Shown here piece by piece: positions 1 to 8,745 of a stretch of DNA of 64,000 nt (positions are counted from its first letter, which is position 1; every line of letters begins with the position of its first letter). The stretch comes from Lactiplantibacillus pingfangensis (lineage in GTDB: Bacteria; Bacillota; Bacilli; Lactobacillales; Lactobacillaceae). The DNA is taken from the NCBI RefSeq assembly GCF_005404945.1, contig NZ_BJDG01000004.1, positions 1 through 64,000 on the forward strand, in the 5' to 3' direction. The position numbers and the translations under genes were made by a program. The notes below the pieces were generated by a model. It had not been told where the DNA came from and searched no databases. It saw nothing but the letters and a program-made list of their open reading frames with translations.

Positions 1-215
1 TCACCACTTCGTGGGAGCTTCACATTGGCCATACGCCAGCCATAGTTAATGATCTTGGCATGCTTTTTAGGGTTAACAATCCCACATTGTGGGCACGCTT
101 TTGGACGGTAGTCTAAAACGGCATCAACGAGGAGTTGATGTGGTTCTCTGGTAATTCGAAACTTTTTAATATTTTGGTCTTCTATTCCGAGTAAAGTTCT
201 AGTATCATTATCCAT
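1..215 (-). CDS. ISL3-family transposase, N-terminal 71 residues (partial)
   Basis: The frame starts at ATG 215 and stays open to the left edge. The translated N-terminus begins MDNDTRTLLGIEDQNIKKF and contains a zinc-ribbon-like CPQCG followed by basic residues, as in the N-terminal DNA-binding part of ISL3 transposases. The catalytic DDE core is outside the window, so whether the element is active cannot be judged. The family call rests on the N-terminal pattern and the neighbouring terminus. Confidence 0.65.
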   Translation of the reverse strand, partial: MDNDTRTLLGIEDQNIKKFRITREPHQLLVDAVLDYRPKACPQCGIVNPKKHAKIINYGWRMANVKLPRSG

Positions 216-408
216 GGATATAGTCGCTTTCTTTCTTCTTGAAATGTGGTGTGGATAGACAAAGCCTAGTGACTATGTCTATTTTTTTACGCAATTATTA
301 GTTTACCATACATATTTATTTATACTGTACGGCATAAAAAGTGCATAAAAAATCCGTTGCCAGTAACCAAGATTGGTCTTGATTACCAACAACAGATATT
401 ATAGAGCC
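1..408 (-). mobile_element. 5' end of an ISL3-family insertion sequence (partial, runs off left edge)
   Basis: The transposase 5' end and its upstream terminal region are present; the rest lies outside the window. The outer end is placed at about 401-408, where the minus strand reads GGCTCTATAATATC, resembling the GGCTCT-type termini of ISL3 elements. The next bases enter the middle of an open frame that has lost its start, consistent with insertion into a gene. The element boundary is inferred from this junction and was not checked against a reference. Confidence 0.6.
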
Positions 409-521
409 CCTTTGTCCAGTATCAAGGTCAGAACCACGCCTTCGCCCCACTAATTGACCGTTTCTGGCAAGCACGGGATGTCGCACAAATCATGACGGAA
501 CGCTTAGTCAGTTTGATGTGA
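409..521 (+). pseudogene. 3' remnant of a gene truncated by the ISL3 element (alpha/beta-hydrolase-like C-terminus)
   Basis: A frame open from the IS boundary ends at TGA 519-521 and encodes about 36 residues, beginning FVQYQGQNHAFAPL and ending RLVSLM. There is no start codon or ribosome binding site. The QNHAF segment resembles the catalytic-histidine region near the C-terminus of acyl-peptidase or dienelactone-type alpha/beta hydrolases, but with so little sequence the family is only a suggestion. A terminator hairpin follows immediately, supporting this as the true 3' end of a former gene. Confidence 0.5.
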
Positions 522-525
522 GCTA

Positions 526-570
526 AAAAAAATGGTCGACGAGCAATTATTGCTTGTCGGCCATTTTATT
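526..570. terminator. Intrinsic terminator (bidirectional)
   Basis: A 17-bp stem with two G-T wobbles pairs 531-547 with 549-565, preceded by an A-run and followed by a T-rich tail. It lies directly after the truncated hydrolase stop and can also end minus-strand transcripts coming from the phosphatase gene. Confidence 0.75.
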
Positions 571-1021
571 GTTCGAAGAAAAGCTATTCAGAATCGTTGT
601 ATGATGCCTAGTTCGCTGTTGATTAGCTGCGTTCATATAGGCAACAGGTACTTCCAAATCAATGGAAATTCCGCTCCAGCAGGCAGAATCGTTGTGCTAT
701 GTGGGACAATTCCAGCCAAAGGACGATCTGGAGCTTCGATTCTACCTGTCTCCACTAAGCTAAATAAACTGAAGGTTGAGACTGATGGAATCGGTCGTGA
801 TGGTGGCGTTACATCGGCTGTTTTTTTGCCGACGTTACGCCACGGACGGTCCGGGACACTTGCGCTTTTGGCAAGGGTTCCGGGCGAGGTCCAAGACGTT
901 CCTCAGGCTTGGACCGGTCCCACGGCCGCATGTTATCAGTCCCAACCGGAAGTAAAGTCTGTCTGAACTGATAGTTGACACACTACGGCTTACTTTCAAC
1001 CTTCAGTAACTTTTTCACTCG
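571..1021. other. Non-coding, strongly structured stretch (candidate structured RNA)
   Basis: There is no credible gene in these 450 bases. Instead there are several stems. ACTGAAGGTTGA at 768-779 is perfectly complementary to 996-1007 and would close a domain of about 240 nt. Inside it are an approximately 16-bp hairpin around GTGGCGTTACATCGGC and its complement (about 803-843), an approximately 13-bp stem near 850-882, and a perfect GGTCCAAG/CTTGGACC stem near 888-918. Upstream, CAGGCAGAATCG near 680 pairs with CGATTCTACCTG near 735. Strand and identity are unknown; it does not match the RNase P, tmRNA or T-box signatures I know. Confidence 0.45.
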
Positions 1022-1693
1022 CTACTCGGTCAAATAACTCGTTTGATTCCAAGTCACCAGCTGAAAATTAACGTTATCATGAGTTTCGACAATCGTTAAA
1101 CTATCGTTATCCACAATCCCATGACCGACCGTGTTCAAAACCTTCCCGTCCACGACAAATGGTGCCCGTAGCCCAGAAACTGGTACGCCCATCAAGGTTT
1201 TCAGTGTCATTGTCGTCACTAGACCGTGTGACACAATCAACACCGGTTGTGGATTAGCCACACCAGCCTTAGCCACTGCATCATGGACCGCAGCAGTTGT
1301 GCGTGCAACAAATTCGGCATAGGTCTCCCCACCGTTGGCCAGTTCCGGTTGATAGGCCGCGGGATGATGAATCACGTTTTCCAGTTGGTCTTTGGGCGTT
1401 ACGTCCTGCTCCAATTGACCGTCCCAACTCCCAAAGTCTAGCTCACTGAAACGCTGGTCAATCGTGATGGCTGGTTGCCACTGATTTTCCGCCGTGATCA
1501 ACTTGGCCGTATCCAAGGCGCGGCCTTGTGGACTACTATACACATGCGAAAATTGCGTCCGCTGCAAATATTTTCCAGCGGCTTTGGCACCGGTAATTCC
1601 ACTCTCAACTAGTGGTGAATCCGCCGAACCACCTTGGAATCGTTGTTCCACGTTATACTGTGTTCGACCATGCCGCACAAAATAAAGTTGCAT
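1022..1693 (-). CDS. Histidine phosphatase family protein (phosphoglycerate mutase-like)
   Basis: This 223-aa protein begins MQLYFVRHGRT, with the RHG phosphohistidine motif at residues 7-9. A second conserved histidine lies in VSHG, in the C-terminal half. It belongs to the cobC/gpmB-like branch of the histidine phosphatases; the substrate cannot be told from sequence. The ATG at 1693 was chosen because AGGAGG lies 8 bases upstream. A longer frame starting at 1720 would run through that ribosome binding site. Single gene; the GNAT gene upstream has its own terminator. Confidence 0.85.
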   Translation of the reverse strand: MQLYFVRHGRTQYNVEQRFQGGSADSPLVESGITGAKAAGKYLQRTQFSHVYSSPQGRALDTAKLITAENQWQPAITIDQRFSELDFGSWDGQLEQDVTPKDQLENVIHHPAAYQPELANGGETYAEFVARTTAAVHDAVAKAGVANPQPVLIVSHGLVTTMTLKTLMGVPVSGLRAPFVVDGKVLNTVGHGIVDNDSLTIVETHDNVNFQLVTWNQTSYLTE

Positions 1694-1750
1694 CGCTATC
1701 TTCCTCCTAATGACACTCATGGCTTCATTTTACCTATCTTGAGACAATAA

Positions 1751-1777
1751 AAAAAGCCTCAGAGCTTGTCTGGGCTT
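1751..1777 (-). terminator. Intrinsic terminator after the GNAT gene
   Basis: On the minus strand AAGCCCAGA pairs with TCTGAGGCTT around a short loop, followed by seven Ts. It lies just downstream of the acetyltransferase stop codon. Confidence 0.65.
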
Positions 1778-1786
1778 CCCATCTCA

Positions 1787-2350
1787 TTAAATCTTTTTGA
1801 CCATATGCGCATAGGGATACACGCCAATCATCAATTGACCATCTACAGTAAACCCTTGGCGACGGTATAATTTGGCTGCTCGGGGATTACCATCATCCAC
1901 ATTTAAACTGAGCTTAGTCTCACCCAAGTCTGCAACTAGTTTTGGCAATGCCGTCAGTAACTGACTACCGATACCTTGACCTTGTGTCTGCGGATCAACC
2001 GCCAGCATACTCAAATACCATTCGCCAGGACGAGCTTCACCACCGAGTTCTAATGGCCCAGTAAAACCGGGCTGTGCCGCGGAAACTTTCGCTAAGATCT
2101 CATTAACAGCCACTTCATTTTCAGCTGGATGGCCAAATGCCACCCCTAATACGTGGTCGTCGTTCACCGCGACAAACGTTTGTGCCAAACCCGCCAAGTT
2201 TTCAGGCATGGCATACAGCTTGGTTAACATCGCCAGCAAGCCGGCATCACTCACGTTTTTCAACACGGGCATTTCCATATCGCGATAAATCATCGCAATC
2301 AGTGCTGCGATCTGGGCGCTGTCTTGCGGTTGTGCTTTTCTAATTTCCAT
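1787..2350 (-). CDS. GNAT family N-acetyltransferase
   Basis: 187 aa, starting MEIRKAQPQDSAQIAALI. The acetyl-CoA-binding signature QTQGQGIGSQLL (Q-x-x-G-x-G) sits at about two thirds of the length, followed by NVDDGNPRAAKLYRRQGF, the usual last alpha/beta unit of the fold. The acceptor substrate is unknown. Two tandem ATGs occur at 2353 and 2350; the second has the better 6-base spacing from GGGAGG. It is a stand-alone gene. Confidence 0.85.
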   Translation of the reverse strand: MEIRKAQPQDSAQIAALIAMIYRDMEMPVLKNVSDAGLLAMLTKLYAMPENLAGLAQTFVAVNDDHVLGVAFGHPAENEVAVNEILAKVSAAQPGFTGPLELGGEARPGEWYLSMLAVDPQTQGQGIGSQLLTALPKLVADLGETKLSLNVDDGNPRAAKLYRRQGFTVDGQLMIGVYPYAHMVKKI

Positions 2351-2405
2351 CATAGCCTCCCACAACTAAGTTTCACTTCACCCTACCAGATTAACCGGCA
2401 GGACG

Positions 2406-3170
2406 TCAATCTTTCAGCTTAGCCGCGCGTCGGTGTTCCAGCGTCATCACCCAAGTTGTAATCGGTACGGCCAAAATCACACCGATCAAAGAAAACATCA
2501 CCATTAAAACTTCACCCACAAAAATTTTATTGTTGATCACACTCCCGAATGAGTAATGGAGCCCCGAGAACCAGATGAATAACGCCAAAAATCCCCCGAA
2601 GAAGCCAAAGAACAGCGTGTTAAACGTCGTCCCAATGATTTGCTTTCCAATGCTAATCCCATCAATATACAGACGTTTAGTCGCGACATGTGGATGTTGT
2701 TCAATGATCTCGCTCAATCCAGCGGCAATCGCAATGCTAGCCTCAGCAATGGCACCCAATGTGCTTAGAATCGCTTCCGTCACTGCAACACCCACAAACG
2801 AGACGCCAATCGTTAACGACATGCCTTCTAGATCTTCACTATCTTCCAAACTGAAACCTTGTGCCATAATCCAGTGTTCGACTGGAAAAATCAGCAAAAT
2901 CAATGCCACCATAATAATTAAAGACGCAATATACGCGGTTTTCGCCGCTAACTCGTTATCTTCACCAAAGAAAATTGTAAATGCCAGAATCACCGTGCCA
3001 ATCACTAAGGAGACCCCCATCGCTGGAAAGCCCCACGAAATCAGGACGATCGACAAAAACAGTAAGGCAAAATTAAAAATTAGACTTAAAAAGGCTGTTG
3101 CCCCAGTTTTGCCGCCGATAATCGTCATTAATGCAAATAACACTAGTCCTAAAACAGTTATCGTACTCAT
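2406..3170 (-). CDS. YibE/YibF-like membrane protein, second subunit
   Basis: 254 aa, about seven hydrophobic segments, starting MSTITVLGLVLFALMTIIGG. It is paralogous to the preceding gene and carries the conserved amphipathic stretch LGAIAEASIAIAAGLSEI between membrane segments. YibE/F proteins are conserved in Firmicutes as adjacent pairs of unknown function. The start at 3170 overlaps the upstream stop (ATGA), and GGGAGG precedes it, so the two are translationally coupled. A longer in-frame extension upstream overlaps the first gene and was not used. Confidence 0.85.
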   Translation of the reverse strand: MSTITVLGLVLFALMTIIGGKTGATAFLSLIFNFALLFLSIVLISWGFPAMGVSLVIGTVILAFTIFFGEDNELAAKTAYIASLIIMVALILLIFPVEHWIMAQGFSLEDSEDLEGMSLTIGVSFVGVAVTEAILSTLGAIAEASIAIAAGLSEIIEQHPHVATKRLYIDGISIGKQIIGTTFNTLFFGFFGGFLALFIWFSGLHYSFGSVINNKIFVGEVLMVMFSLIGVILAVPITTWVMTLEHRRAAKLKD

Positions 3171-4276
3171 GCGGTCGTCACCTCCCGTGGCATCAGACGA
3201 CTCGCCAGCCAGCTTGCAACCGGAATTGCTAAAACAATCCCAATGCCGGAAATCAAACTTTGAACCATGCCGAGTGACATATTCATCGTAAAGGTATAGC
3301 CCCAATTATTGCCATTTCGTAAATAAAGCAAGGTCATTGAAAAAGTATCCGCCATAAAAATTAAAAATAGCACATTAATTAACGGTCCCATAATTGAATG
3401 GCCGATTTGCAAGCCAGATTTGAAAACTTGGTTCGGGGAAATGTCTGGTCGTTCTTCTTGTAATTGGAATAAGGAGGCGACAATGTCCGTTGATTCATCC
3501 ATCACGGCACCTAGTGATCCCAGAATCGTTTCCACTAAGAACAACGGCTTGGGGACTTGGGTCACGTACTGCATCGCCTCATAGGTCACACCACGCTCGT
3601 GTGTCACACTAAAGACGATTAGACTAATAATAACCGCTAACCCGGTTCCGGCGATGGTGGCGCCAAGTGTGACCAGCATTTTACGCGAAAAGCCGAGTAC
3701 CAACCATAATGTTAGGACGGCAAAGAGGACCGCCAAAATGCCAAATAAAGTATAGAGATGACCACCATTCGTCGCTAAATCAATCTGAATGGCACCGTAA
3801 AATAACACGGCGTTCAAGGTCACGCTGAGTAAGGCCATCAGCCCACTAAACCGCATAATCAGTAGCAGTAAGGCCAACGTCAGCCAGGCAACAAATGCTA
3901 GCGTCGTATCCCGCTTCAAGCCTTGGATCGTAATCGCCGCATCTTTCTCGCTTGGAATACGTAAAAAAACTTGGTTGCCAATCCGGTAATCTTGGTCCAT
4001 GGCTTGCGATTTCGTATACGTATTCTTCAGTCGATAACTGTGTCCCTGATGTCGGTTATTGAGCACTTTCACCGTGACCCACTGTGTATAAGTCGCATCC
4101 TTGTTATTAAATTCATCCGTCGTGGCGGTATGATTAATCTTTTTAATGGCGGTCACCTTAGCCACCGTCTGCTGATAAAGGCCGGCATTGACCCGCGTTA
4201 AGCCGACACCAATTAGACCGACAGTAATGACTAGAAGCGTCAGCCACAAACCCCAATGTTGTTGTATCCGTTGCAT
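3167..4276 (-). CDS. YibE/YibF-like membrane protein, first subunit
   Basis: 369 aa. An N-terminal membrane anchor (WGLWLTLLVITVGLIGVGL) is followed by about 110 probably extracytoplasmic residues and then about six membrane segments. The conserved LGSLGAVMDESTDIVASLFQL stretch marks the YibE/F family, split here across its two ends: LGSLGAVMDE and DIVASLFQL. Function is unknown in the family. Start ATG 4276 is preceded by AAGGGTG at a workable distance; an upstream in-frame GTG at 4297 is possible but has no good ribosome binding site. Confidence 0.8.
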   Translation of the reverse strand: MQRIQQHWGLWLTLLVITVGLIGVGLTRVNAGLYQQTVAKVTAIKKINHTATTDEFNNKDATYTQWVTVKVLNNRHQGHSYRLKNTYTKSQAMDQDYRIGNQVFLRIPSEKDAAITIQGLKRDTTLAFVAWLTLALLLLIMRFSGLMALLSVTLNAVLFYGAIQIDLATNGGHLYTLFGILAVLFAVLTLWLVLGFSRKMLVTLGATIAGTGLAVIISLIVFSVTHERGVTYEAMQYVTQVPKPLFLVETILGSLGAVMDESTDIVASLFQLQEERPDISPNQVFKSGLQIGHSIMGPLINVLFLIFMADTFSMTLLYLRNGNNWGYTFTMNMSLGMVQSLISGIGIVLAIPVASWLASRLMPREVTTA

Positions 4277-4365
4277 CACTTTTTTCACCCTTCTCACTTA
4301 AGCTACTTCCAGCTTAGCACTACCAACGACCCACTGATGCCTTCCTGACCAATCTTTACCAGAAC

Positions 4366-5370
4366 CTAAGCAGTTTCAATCATGACCTTTAGGGCTTGCA
4401 ACCAAGCCACTTCTGTGACATCGCGACTGCGTTTCGCCAACTTCAACCCCCGTTCAACTTGCGTCAATGCTAATGCTGGTTGGTTAGCGACTCGCCAATT
4501 ATAGACCGCCTGTAATTTAAAATTAGCTAGTGGTTCATAACGCTGTAACACCTGCTTAACCCCAGTATCTTGATACCAACCGACAATTTGTGGCTCCGTT
4601 CGATTCGCCAATAAATTCCAATAAATTGTGGCATCGAGGTACTTGGCTAAATCAGCCGGTGGCAACGTATTAAAGCTCGGTTCCAAACGGGCTAAGCCTG
4701 CCAATAAGTCAGGGGTACTCAGACCATGTTGCAACCCCCAGGCGAGCGTCAGGTAAGCTTGGCGAACGACAAAGTAATTCTGATTGCCACCACCACGAGG
4801 CATGACAATCATCGCCGCATCCAAATCAGCTACACTACCGGTTTGGGCCTTCAACGCCGTTGCCACTGCCGTGACGTAGGCCGCCGTCATCGCTGCGTCC
4901 GACTCCCGCGCAGTCTGAAAATCTTTGGCCGCAGTTGGCCGTCCATGTATGTTCATCGGTAACAACTGACCAATTTTTAACGTGTTGGTCCAAATCCAAA
5001 TGATAAATGCCAGTAGCCACAGATTGAAACTTAGCTTAAATTGACCCAATGTGACCAGACTCATGACCACGGTAATCAAACTAAACAGGCCACCACCAAA
5101 GCAATAGACCGCATGATTGAATTTGTGGGCATCCGCCGGTGGCATCGCCACTAAATGCGGATAAGTGCTCATCGGATGGCTGAAGCGCCAATGACCATCA
5201 CGCTTAGTCAATTGATATCGAAATCCAGCCCACTGGACCACCCGGGCGCCGATCAAGCGAAAACTGACCCACTGGCCAAGTTCATAAATTAAGGTTGCGC
5301 CTAATTCGCTCACAATCAGTGCTAACCCTAACCAACCAACTGTGGCAATAAATTGTCCCACTGCCTGCAT
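4366..5370 (-). CDS. Membrane protein resembling a degenerate M50 (site-2 protease) fold, unknown function
   Basis: 334 aa. The N-terminal half has about three to four membrane segments; the C-terminal half (from about residue 160) is soluble, helical and TPR-like. Where an M50 protease would carry HEXXH the first membrane segment ends in YELGQ (residues 29-33). GGGLFSL replaces the usual GP-loop, and QLLPMNIHGRPTAA sits where these proteases have LLPxxxxDG. If related to M50, it has lost its zinc ligands and would be a pseudoprotease. The start has AAGGAGG at good spacing. The relationship is my inference from pattern only. Confidence 0.5.
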   Translation of the reverse strand: MQAVGQFIATVGWLGLALIVSELGATLIYELGQWVSFRLIGARVVQWAGFRYQLTKRDGHWRFSHPMSTYPHLVAMPPADAHKFNHAVYCFGGGLFSLITVVMSLVTLGQFKLSFNLWLLAFIIWIWTNTLKIGQLLPMNIHGRPTAAKDFQTARESDAAMTAAYVTAVATALKAQTGSVADLDAAMIVMPRGGGNQNYFVVRQAYLTLAWGLQHGLSTPDLLAGLARLEPSFNTLPPADLAKYLDATIYWNLLANRTEPQIVGWYQDTGVKQVLQRYEPLANFKLQAVYNWRVANQPALALTQVERGLKLAKRSRDVTEVAWLQALKVMIETA

Positions 5371-5784
5371 ACAACTGCCTCCTTGTCACACTAATGATTA
5401 ATTAAATTATACGTTACTTTTGGACGAGCCGAAACCGTAGATACTCACAGCGTCACCATTTTAAGGTCACAATCGTGGCGATATTGTCACAAGACTTGCA
5501 ACTTAATTTTCCCAAGACATGCTAGTGAGCTTTAGAATCTCCCAATCGTTACGGCCGAAACCAGCCAACCAAGACTATGACGATAAAAAAGCAGCAGCCA
5601 GACTAGCAATTGTTGTGCAACCCAGACAAATACTGATATCACAACTATTCTAGCCTATTGCAATCCGACTAGTTGCGCGAATGCTCCTCTCAATTTGCGG
5701 AATGGTCGCCGAAGCTTGCTTGTATGCAACTAGCAAAGTGACCGATAGTAGCCTTAATTAAGATCTACTTAGGAGGAAGAATCC
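5371..5784. other. Intergenic region between divergent transcription units
   Basis: About 410 bases without a gene, holding the promoters of the M50-like gene (minus) and the ABC operon (plus). An imperfect inverted repeat GTCACAAT...ATTGTCAC is visible near 5465-5490. I see no clear -35/-10 pair for the ABC operon. Its first ribosome binding site, AGGAGG, is at about 5771. Confidence 0.4.
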
Positions 5785-6672
5785 ATGCTCAATGTCCAAA
5801 ACGTCAATACTTATATTGGCCGGAAACGACTGATCAAAGGCGCGACTTTTACAATCCATCAAGGCGACATCGTTGGTTTGATTGGTCCTAACGGTGCTGG
5901 AAAAACAACGCTGATGAAAACAATCCTGGGACTCACCAAATTTGACGGCCAAATTCAATTCAACCAACAACCGGTGACGGAAAACCAACACGATGCGTTA
6001 GCCAACGTTGGGGCCTTGATTGAACACCCTGCAATTTATCCCTTTTTAACAGGCCAACAGAACTTGGCCCTCTACGCACACGATGCGGCTGATCGACAAC
6101 AACTTATTTCTGAATTAGGCATGACCGACTACATTCAGGCTAAATCCAAGGGCTATTCCTTAGGGATGAAACAAAAATTGGGTATTGCCATTGCGCTGCT
6201 AAATCATCCACAACTGGTCATCCTTGATGAACCGATGAATGGTCTTGACGTCACAGCCACAATTGGTGTTCGCCGACTTATTCAGCAATACGCGGCACAG
6301 GGGACTGCCTTCTTAATTTCAAGCCACATTCTGAGTGAACTTCAAAAAGTGATGACCAAAATTGTGCTCATTAATCACGGTGAAATCATTGTCGACCAAC
6401 CTATCGTCGCGTTTGAACAGCTTCATCATCAAGCCGACAAGTTGCTCACAGAAGATTTCTCGTTGACTGCAAAAATTTTAAAAGAACATCACATCCATTA
6501 CGTCCTAGACGGTAATGCCTTTCAAATTAACCACAAAAACAGTTTTGAAATCCAAGATATGCTTAGTTCGCAACAGATTCACATACGAGAACTAACGCCA
6601 GTGGCTCGTAATTTAGAACAACTCGTCGTCAATATTTTGGATCAACAACGGAGTGATCACCATGAAGCATAG
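5785..6672 (+). CDS. ABC transporter ATP-binding protein (BcrA/peptide-resistance type)
   Basis: 295 aa ATPase of the bacitracin/lantibiotic-resistance exporter type. Walker A is GPNGAGKTT (residues 34-42), the signature is YSLGMKQKLGIA, Walker B is LVILDEPMNGLD and the H-loop is in SSH. An extra C-terminal domain of about 85 residues follows. It energises the two six-TM-type permeases encoded next. The start has AGGAGG 8 bases upstream. The ATPase stop overlaps the first permease by 11 bases, so this is an operon with the XRE regulator downstream. The substrate may be an antimicrobial peptide or lipid, which is inference. Confidence 0.85.
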   Translation: MLNVQNVNTYIGRKRLIKGATFTIHQGDIVGLIGPNGAGKTTLMKTILGLTKFDGQIQFNQQPVTENQHDALANVGALIEHPAIYPFLTGQQNLALYAHDAADRQQLISELGMTDYIQAKSKGYSLGMKQKLGIAIALLNHPQLVILDEPMNGLDVTATIGVRRLIQQYAAQGTAFLISSHILSELQKVMTKIVLINHGEIIVDQPIVAFEQLHHQADKLLTEDFSLTAKILKEHHIHYVLDGNAFQINHKNSFEIQDMLSSQQIHIRELTPVARNLEQLVVNILDQQRSDHHEA

Positions 6673-7423
6673 TTTAAGCGCAGAACTATTCAAGTTTACC
6701 CATCAAAAGACCGCTAGTGTCGGAATCCTGACACTACTACTTTTGATGATATATAGTGTTTTAACCACTAACACTACCGCCACACAAGTTGTGTTTGAAT
6801 TCGGTGCTGTCCAGTGGATTCCGATTATTATAATTGCAGTTGCGTCGGCGTTCTTTGACATGGAGTATCGCAACCGAACAATTCTAATTCTCCTTTATAA
6901 AAACACCAACCACTGGCAAATCTATCTGGCAAAACTGTTGATTGTTTGGTTATACAGCGTCATCTTAACCCTCATTGCCACCTTTTTCACGATCGTCCTC
7001 AAGTCCTGGCTGGTGGGCAGCAATCAGTTATCGTGGTCAGCATTGATCATTGATCGCCAGACACAACTCAGTTTGCTCATTGGTAATGTACTGGGCACTC
7101 TAATCTATGCCCTATTCATTGTGACCCTTTCGTTCATGCTGATTATGCTACTGAAACTTAACGCCGCAGTAATCGGTGTGGGCTTGGCACTGGGATTTCT
7201 TGGTGCTGGCTTCTCAATCGCGTTCATGAAATCTTTCATAACTTTAATACCCCTATTTCGCTGGAACCCATTGAACATGATTTTCATTACACAACAACTC
7301 GCAAACCCATCATTTGCAGCAATTTCACATCTTAGCAACGGTGAAATCATTGTCGGTAATTTAATTTACAGCGTAATTTTTACGATCTTGGGATATGACT
7401 TATTCAAGAAACGGTGCTGCTAA
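6662..7423 (+). CDS. ABC-2 type permease subunit
   Basis: 253 aa, about six hydrophobic segments. It starts MKHSLSAELFKFTHQKTAS, typical of the short cytoplasmic lead of BcrB/ABC-2 permeases. ATG 6662 is preferred over an in-frame GTG at 6653 because GGAGTG precedes it at normal spacing. It overlaps the ATPase gene and is 26 bases from the second permease, a related protein, suggesting a heterodimeric channel. Confidence 0.8.
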   Translation: MKHSLSAELFKFTHQKTASVGILTLLLLMIYSVLTTNTTATQVVFEFGAVQWIPIIIIAVASAFFDMEYRNRTILILLYKNTNHWQIYLAKLLIVWLYSVILTLIATFFTIVLKSWLVGSNQLSWSALIIDRQTQLSLLIGNVLGTLIYALFIVTLSFMLIMLLKLNAAVIGVGLALGFLGAGFSIAFMKSFITLIPLFRWNPLNMIFITQQLANPSFAAISHLSNGEIIVGNLIYSVIFTILGYDLFKKRCC

Positions 7424-7448
7424 ATTAATTAAGAAAGGAACAGTTAAA

Positions 7449-8213
7449 ATGGCCTTTAGTCTCTATCAAGAATTTTATAAGCTCAGTCATCGAAAGTTAG
7501 CCTGGTTGGCTCCGCTCGTGCTACTTGTACTCATGATTTCAACCGGTCTGGCAATGGGATATAATGAAAGCAGACTTCTCATGGCAACTTGCTATGATGC
7601 ACCAGACTGGATGATGTTAATTCTAGTTGTGGTGGGAGCAACGACTTTTTCGATGGAGTTTCAAAATAACGCAATTCTCACTTTACTCTATAAGTCGCCA
7701 AATAAGGCCTTGGCTTATTTAGCCAAATATCTCGTGATTCTGGCCTACAATGTCTGGCTGCATCTTATCGCCATACTTTTCACAGTCGGACTTCACGCAC
7801 TTCCCATGAATCAATCCATGGCATGGTCAGTGCGCTACCGCTATCAACAACCGCTGTGGGAAAACATGTTAAAAACCATGACGCTGGATATTCTCACCAC
7901 AACCTTTATTATCAGTCTGATCTTTCTGCTCTCCTGTCTGATTAATAGTAATGCGGTTGTGATCAGCGTTAGCTTATTGATGGTTTTCATGGGCCAGTTT
8001 ATCTCTGCTAACCTGCTGAACGCTGGAAAGTTCACGCAAGTCTTGCGCTGGAATCCGTTTAACATGACGAATCTCACTCGCCAATATTACAACCATGCGA
8101 CTTACTTCGACACGAGTCATCTACTTAATCAGCAATTAATACTGGGAACACTCGGTTACACACTACTCTTTGTAGTGGCTGGCTACCTTATTTTTAGAAA
8201 AAAACGCTTCTAA
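7449..8213 (+). CDS. ABC-2 type permease subunit (paralogue of the preceding)
   Basis: 254 aa with about six membrane segments, starting MAFSLYQEFYKLSHRKLAW. It shares layout and motifs with the preceding permease, for example LFRWNPLNM there and VLRWNPFNM here, so the pair arose by duplication. Start ATG 7449 follows AGAAAGGA; a longer frame from 7395 overlaps the previous gene and lacks a ribosome binding site. It is expected to pair with the upstream permease and ATPase. Confidence 0.8.
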   Translation: MAFSLYQEFYKLSHRKLAWLAPLVLLVLMISTGLAMGYNESRLLMATCYDAPDWMMLILVVVGATTFSMEFQNNAILTLLYKSPNKALAYLAKYLVILAYNVWLHLIAILFTVGLHALPMNQSMAWSVRYRYQQPLWENMLKTMTLDILTTTFIISLIFLLSCLINSNAVVISVSLLMVFMGQFISANLLNAGKFTQVLRWNPFNMTNLTRQYYNHATYFDTSHLLNQQLILGTLGYTLLFVVAGYLIFRKKRF

Positions 8214-8233
8214 CCGATCAGGAGGAATCACAT

Positions 8234-8605
8234 ATGAACAAATTTCCCGAACAATTAAAAAAGCTTCGCAAGGAACAGCACACGACCCAAGATGATTTAG
8301 CCAGCAAGCTATTCGTGACGCGTCAGGCCGTTTCCAAATGGGAATCTGGTGACTCCACTCCCGACTTGAACAACTTGATTAAACTAACGGATATTTTTAA
8401 CGTTAGCCTAGATACTTTGGTCTTTGGCGCTGAAAAAGAAGCTAAGGTTGATACTTCAGAGTTTGTCTTTGATCCTAAACGTAACCGCTATGTTCGCCGC
8501 TTTGGCAAAATGAATTTTTGGGACTTCTTATCCGGTTATTGGTGGGCTGTTTTGGTGGTAATCTTTATGCTTGGCTTCTTTTCTATGTTCTGGGCGGGTC
8601 GGTAG
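8234..8605 (+). CDS. XRE family transcriptional regulator with C-terminal membrane segment
   Basis: 123 aa. The N-terminal HTH_XRE domain (residues 5-60) contains TQDDLASKLFVTRQAVSKW. A linker with FDPKRNRYVRR is followed by one hydrophobic segment (WWAVLVVIFMLGFFSMFW) at the C-terminus. This is a common layout for membrane-tethered regulators encoded with ABC exporters, suggesting it senses cell-envelope conditions and controls the operon; that role is inferred from context. GGAGG lies 8 bases before the ATG and the gene ends at a strong terminator. Confidence 0.85.
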   Translation: MNKFPEQLKKLRKEQHTTQDDLASKLFVTRQAVSKWESGDSTPDLNNLIKLTDIFNVSLDTLVFGAEKEAKVDTSEFVFDPKRNRYVRRFGKMNFWDFLSGYWWAVLVVIFMLGFFSMFWAGR

Positions 8606-8614
8606 TCATTGAAA

Positions 8615-8676
8615 CTAAAACAGTGCACGCTAATGACTAATTATTGAAATTAGTCATTAGCGTGCACTGTTTATTT
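8615..8676. terminator. Very strong bidirectional terminator (perfect 24-bp stem)
   Basis: A perfect 24-bp inverted repeat pairs 8619-8642 with 8648-8671 around a 5-base loop, followed by TTATTTTT. It separates the ABC operon from the minus-strand tRNA and oxidoreductase unit. Confidence 0.9.
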
Positions 8677-8745
8677 TTCACATTGAGCAATTCGTTGGCA
8701 AACAGACCGGGCCAACACAACACGCCTATTCACATATCGAAAAAA

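Noticed and set aside
532-966. 144-codon open frame on the plus strand
   Set aside because: It begins inside a terminator hairpin, has no ribosome binding site, and its sequence is dominated by inverted repeats; better read as structured non-coding DNA.
2575-3291. 238-codon plus-strand frame opposite the YibE/F genes
   Set aside because: Antisense shadow of membrane-protein genes; no start signal and low-complexity composition.
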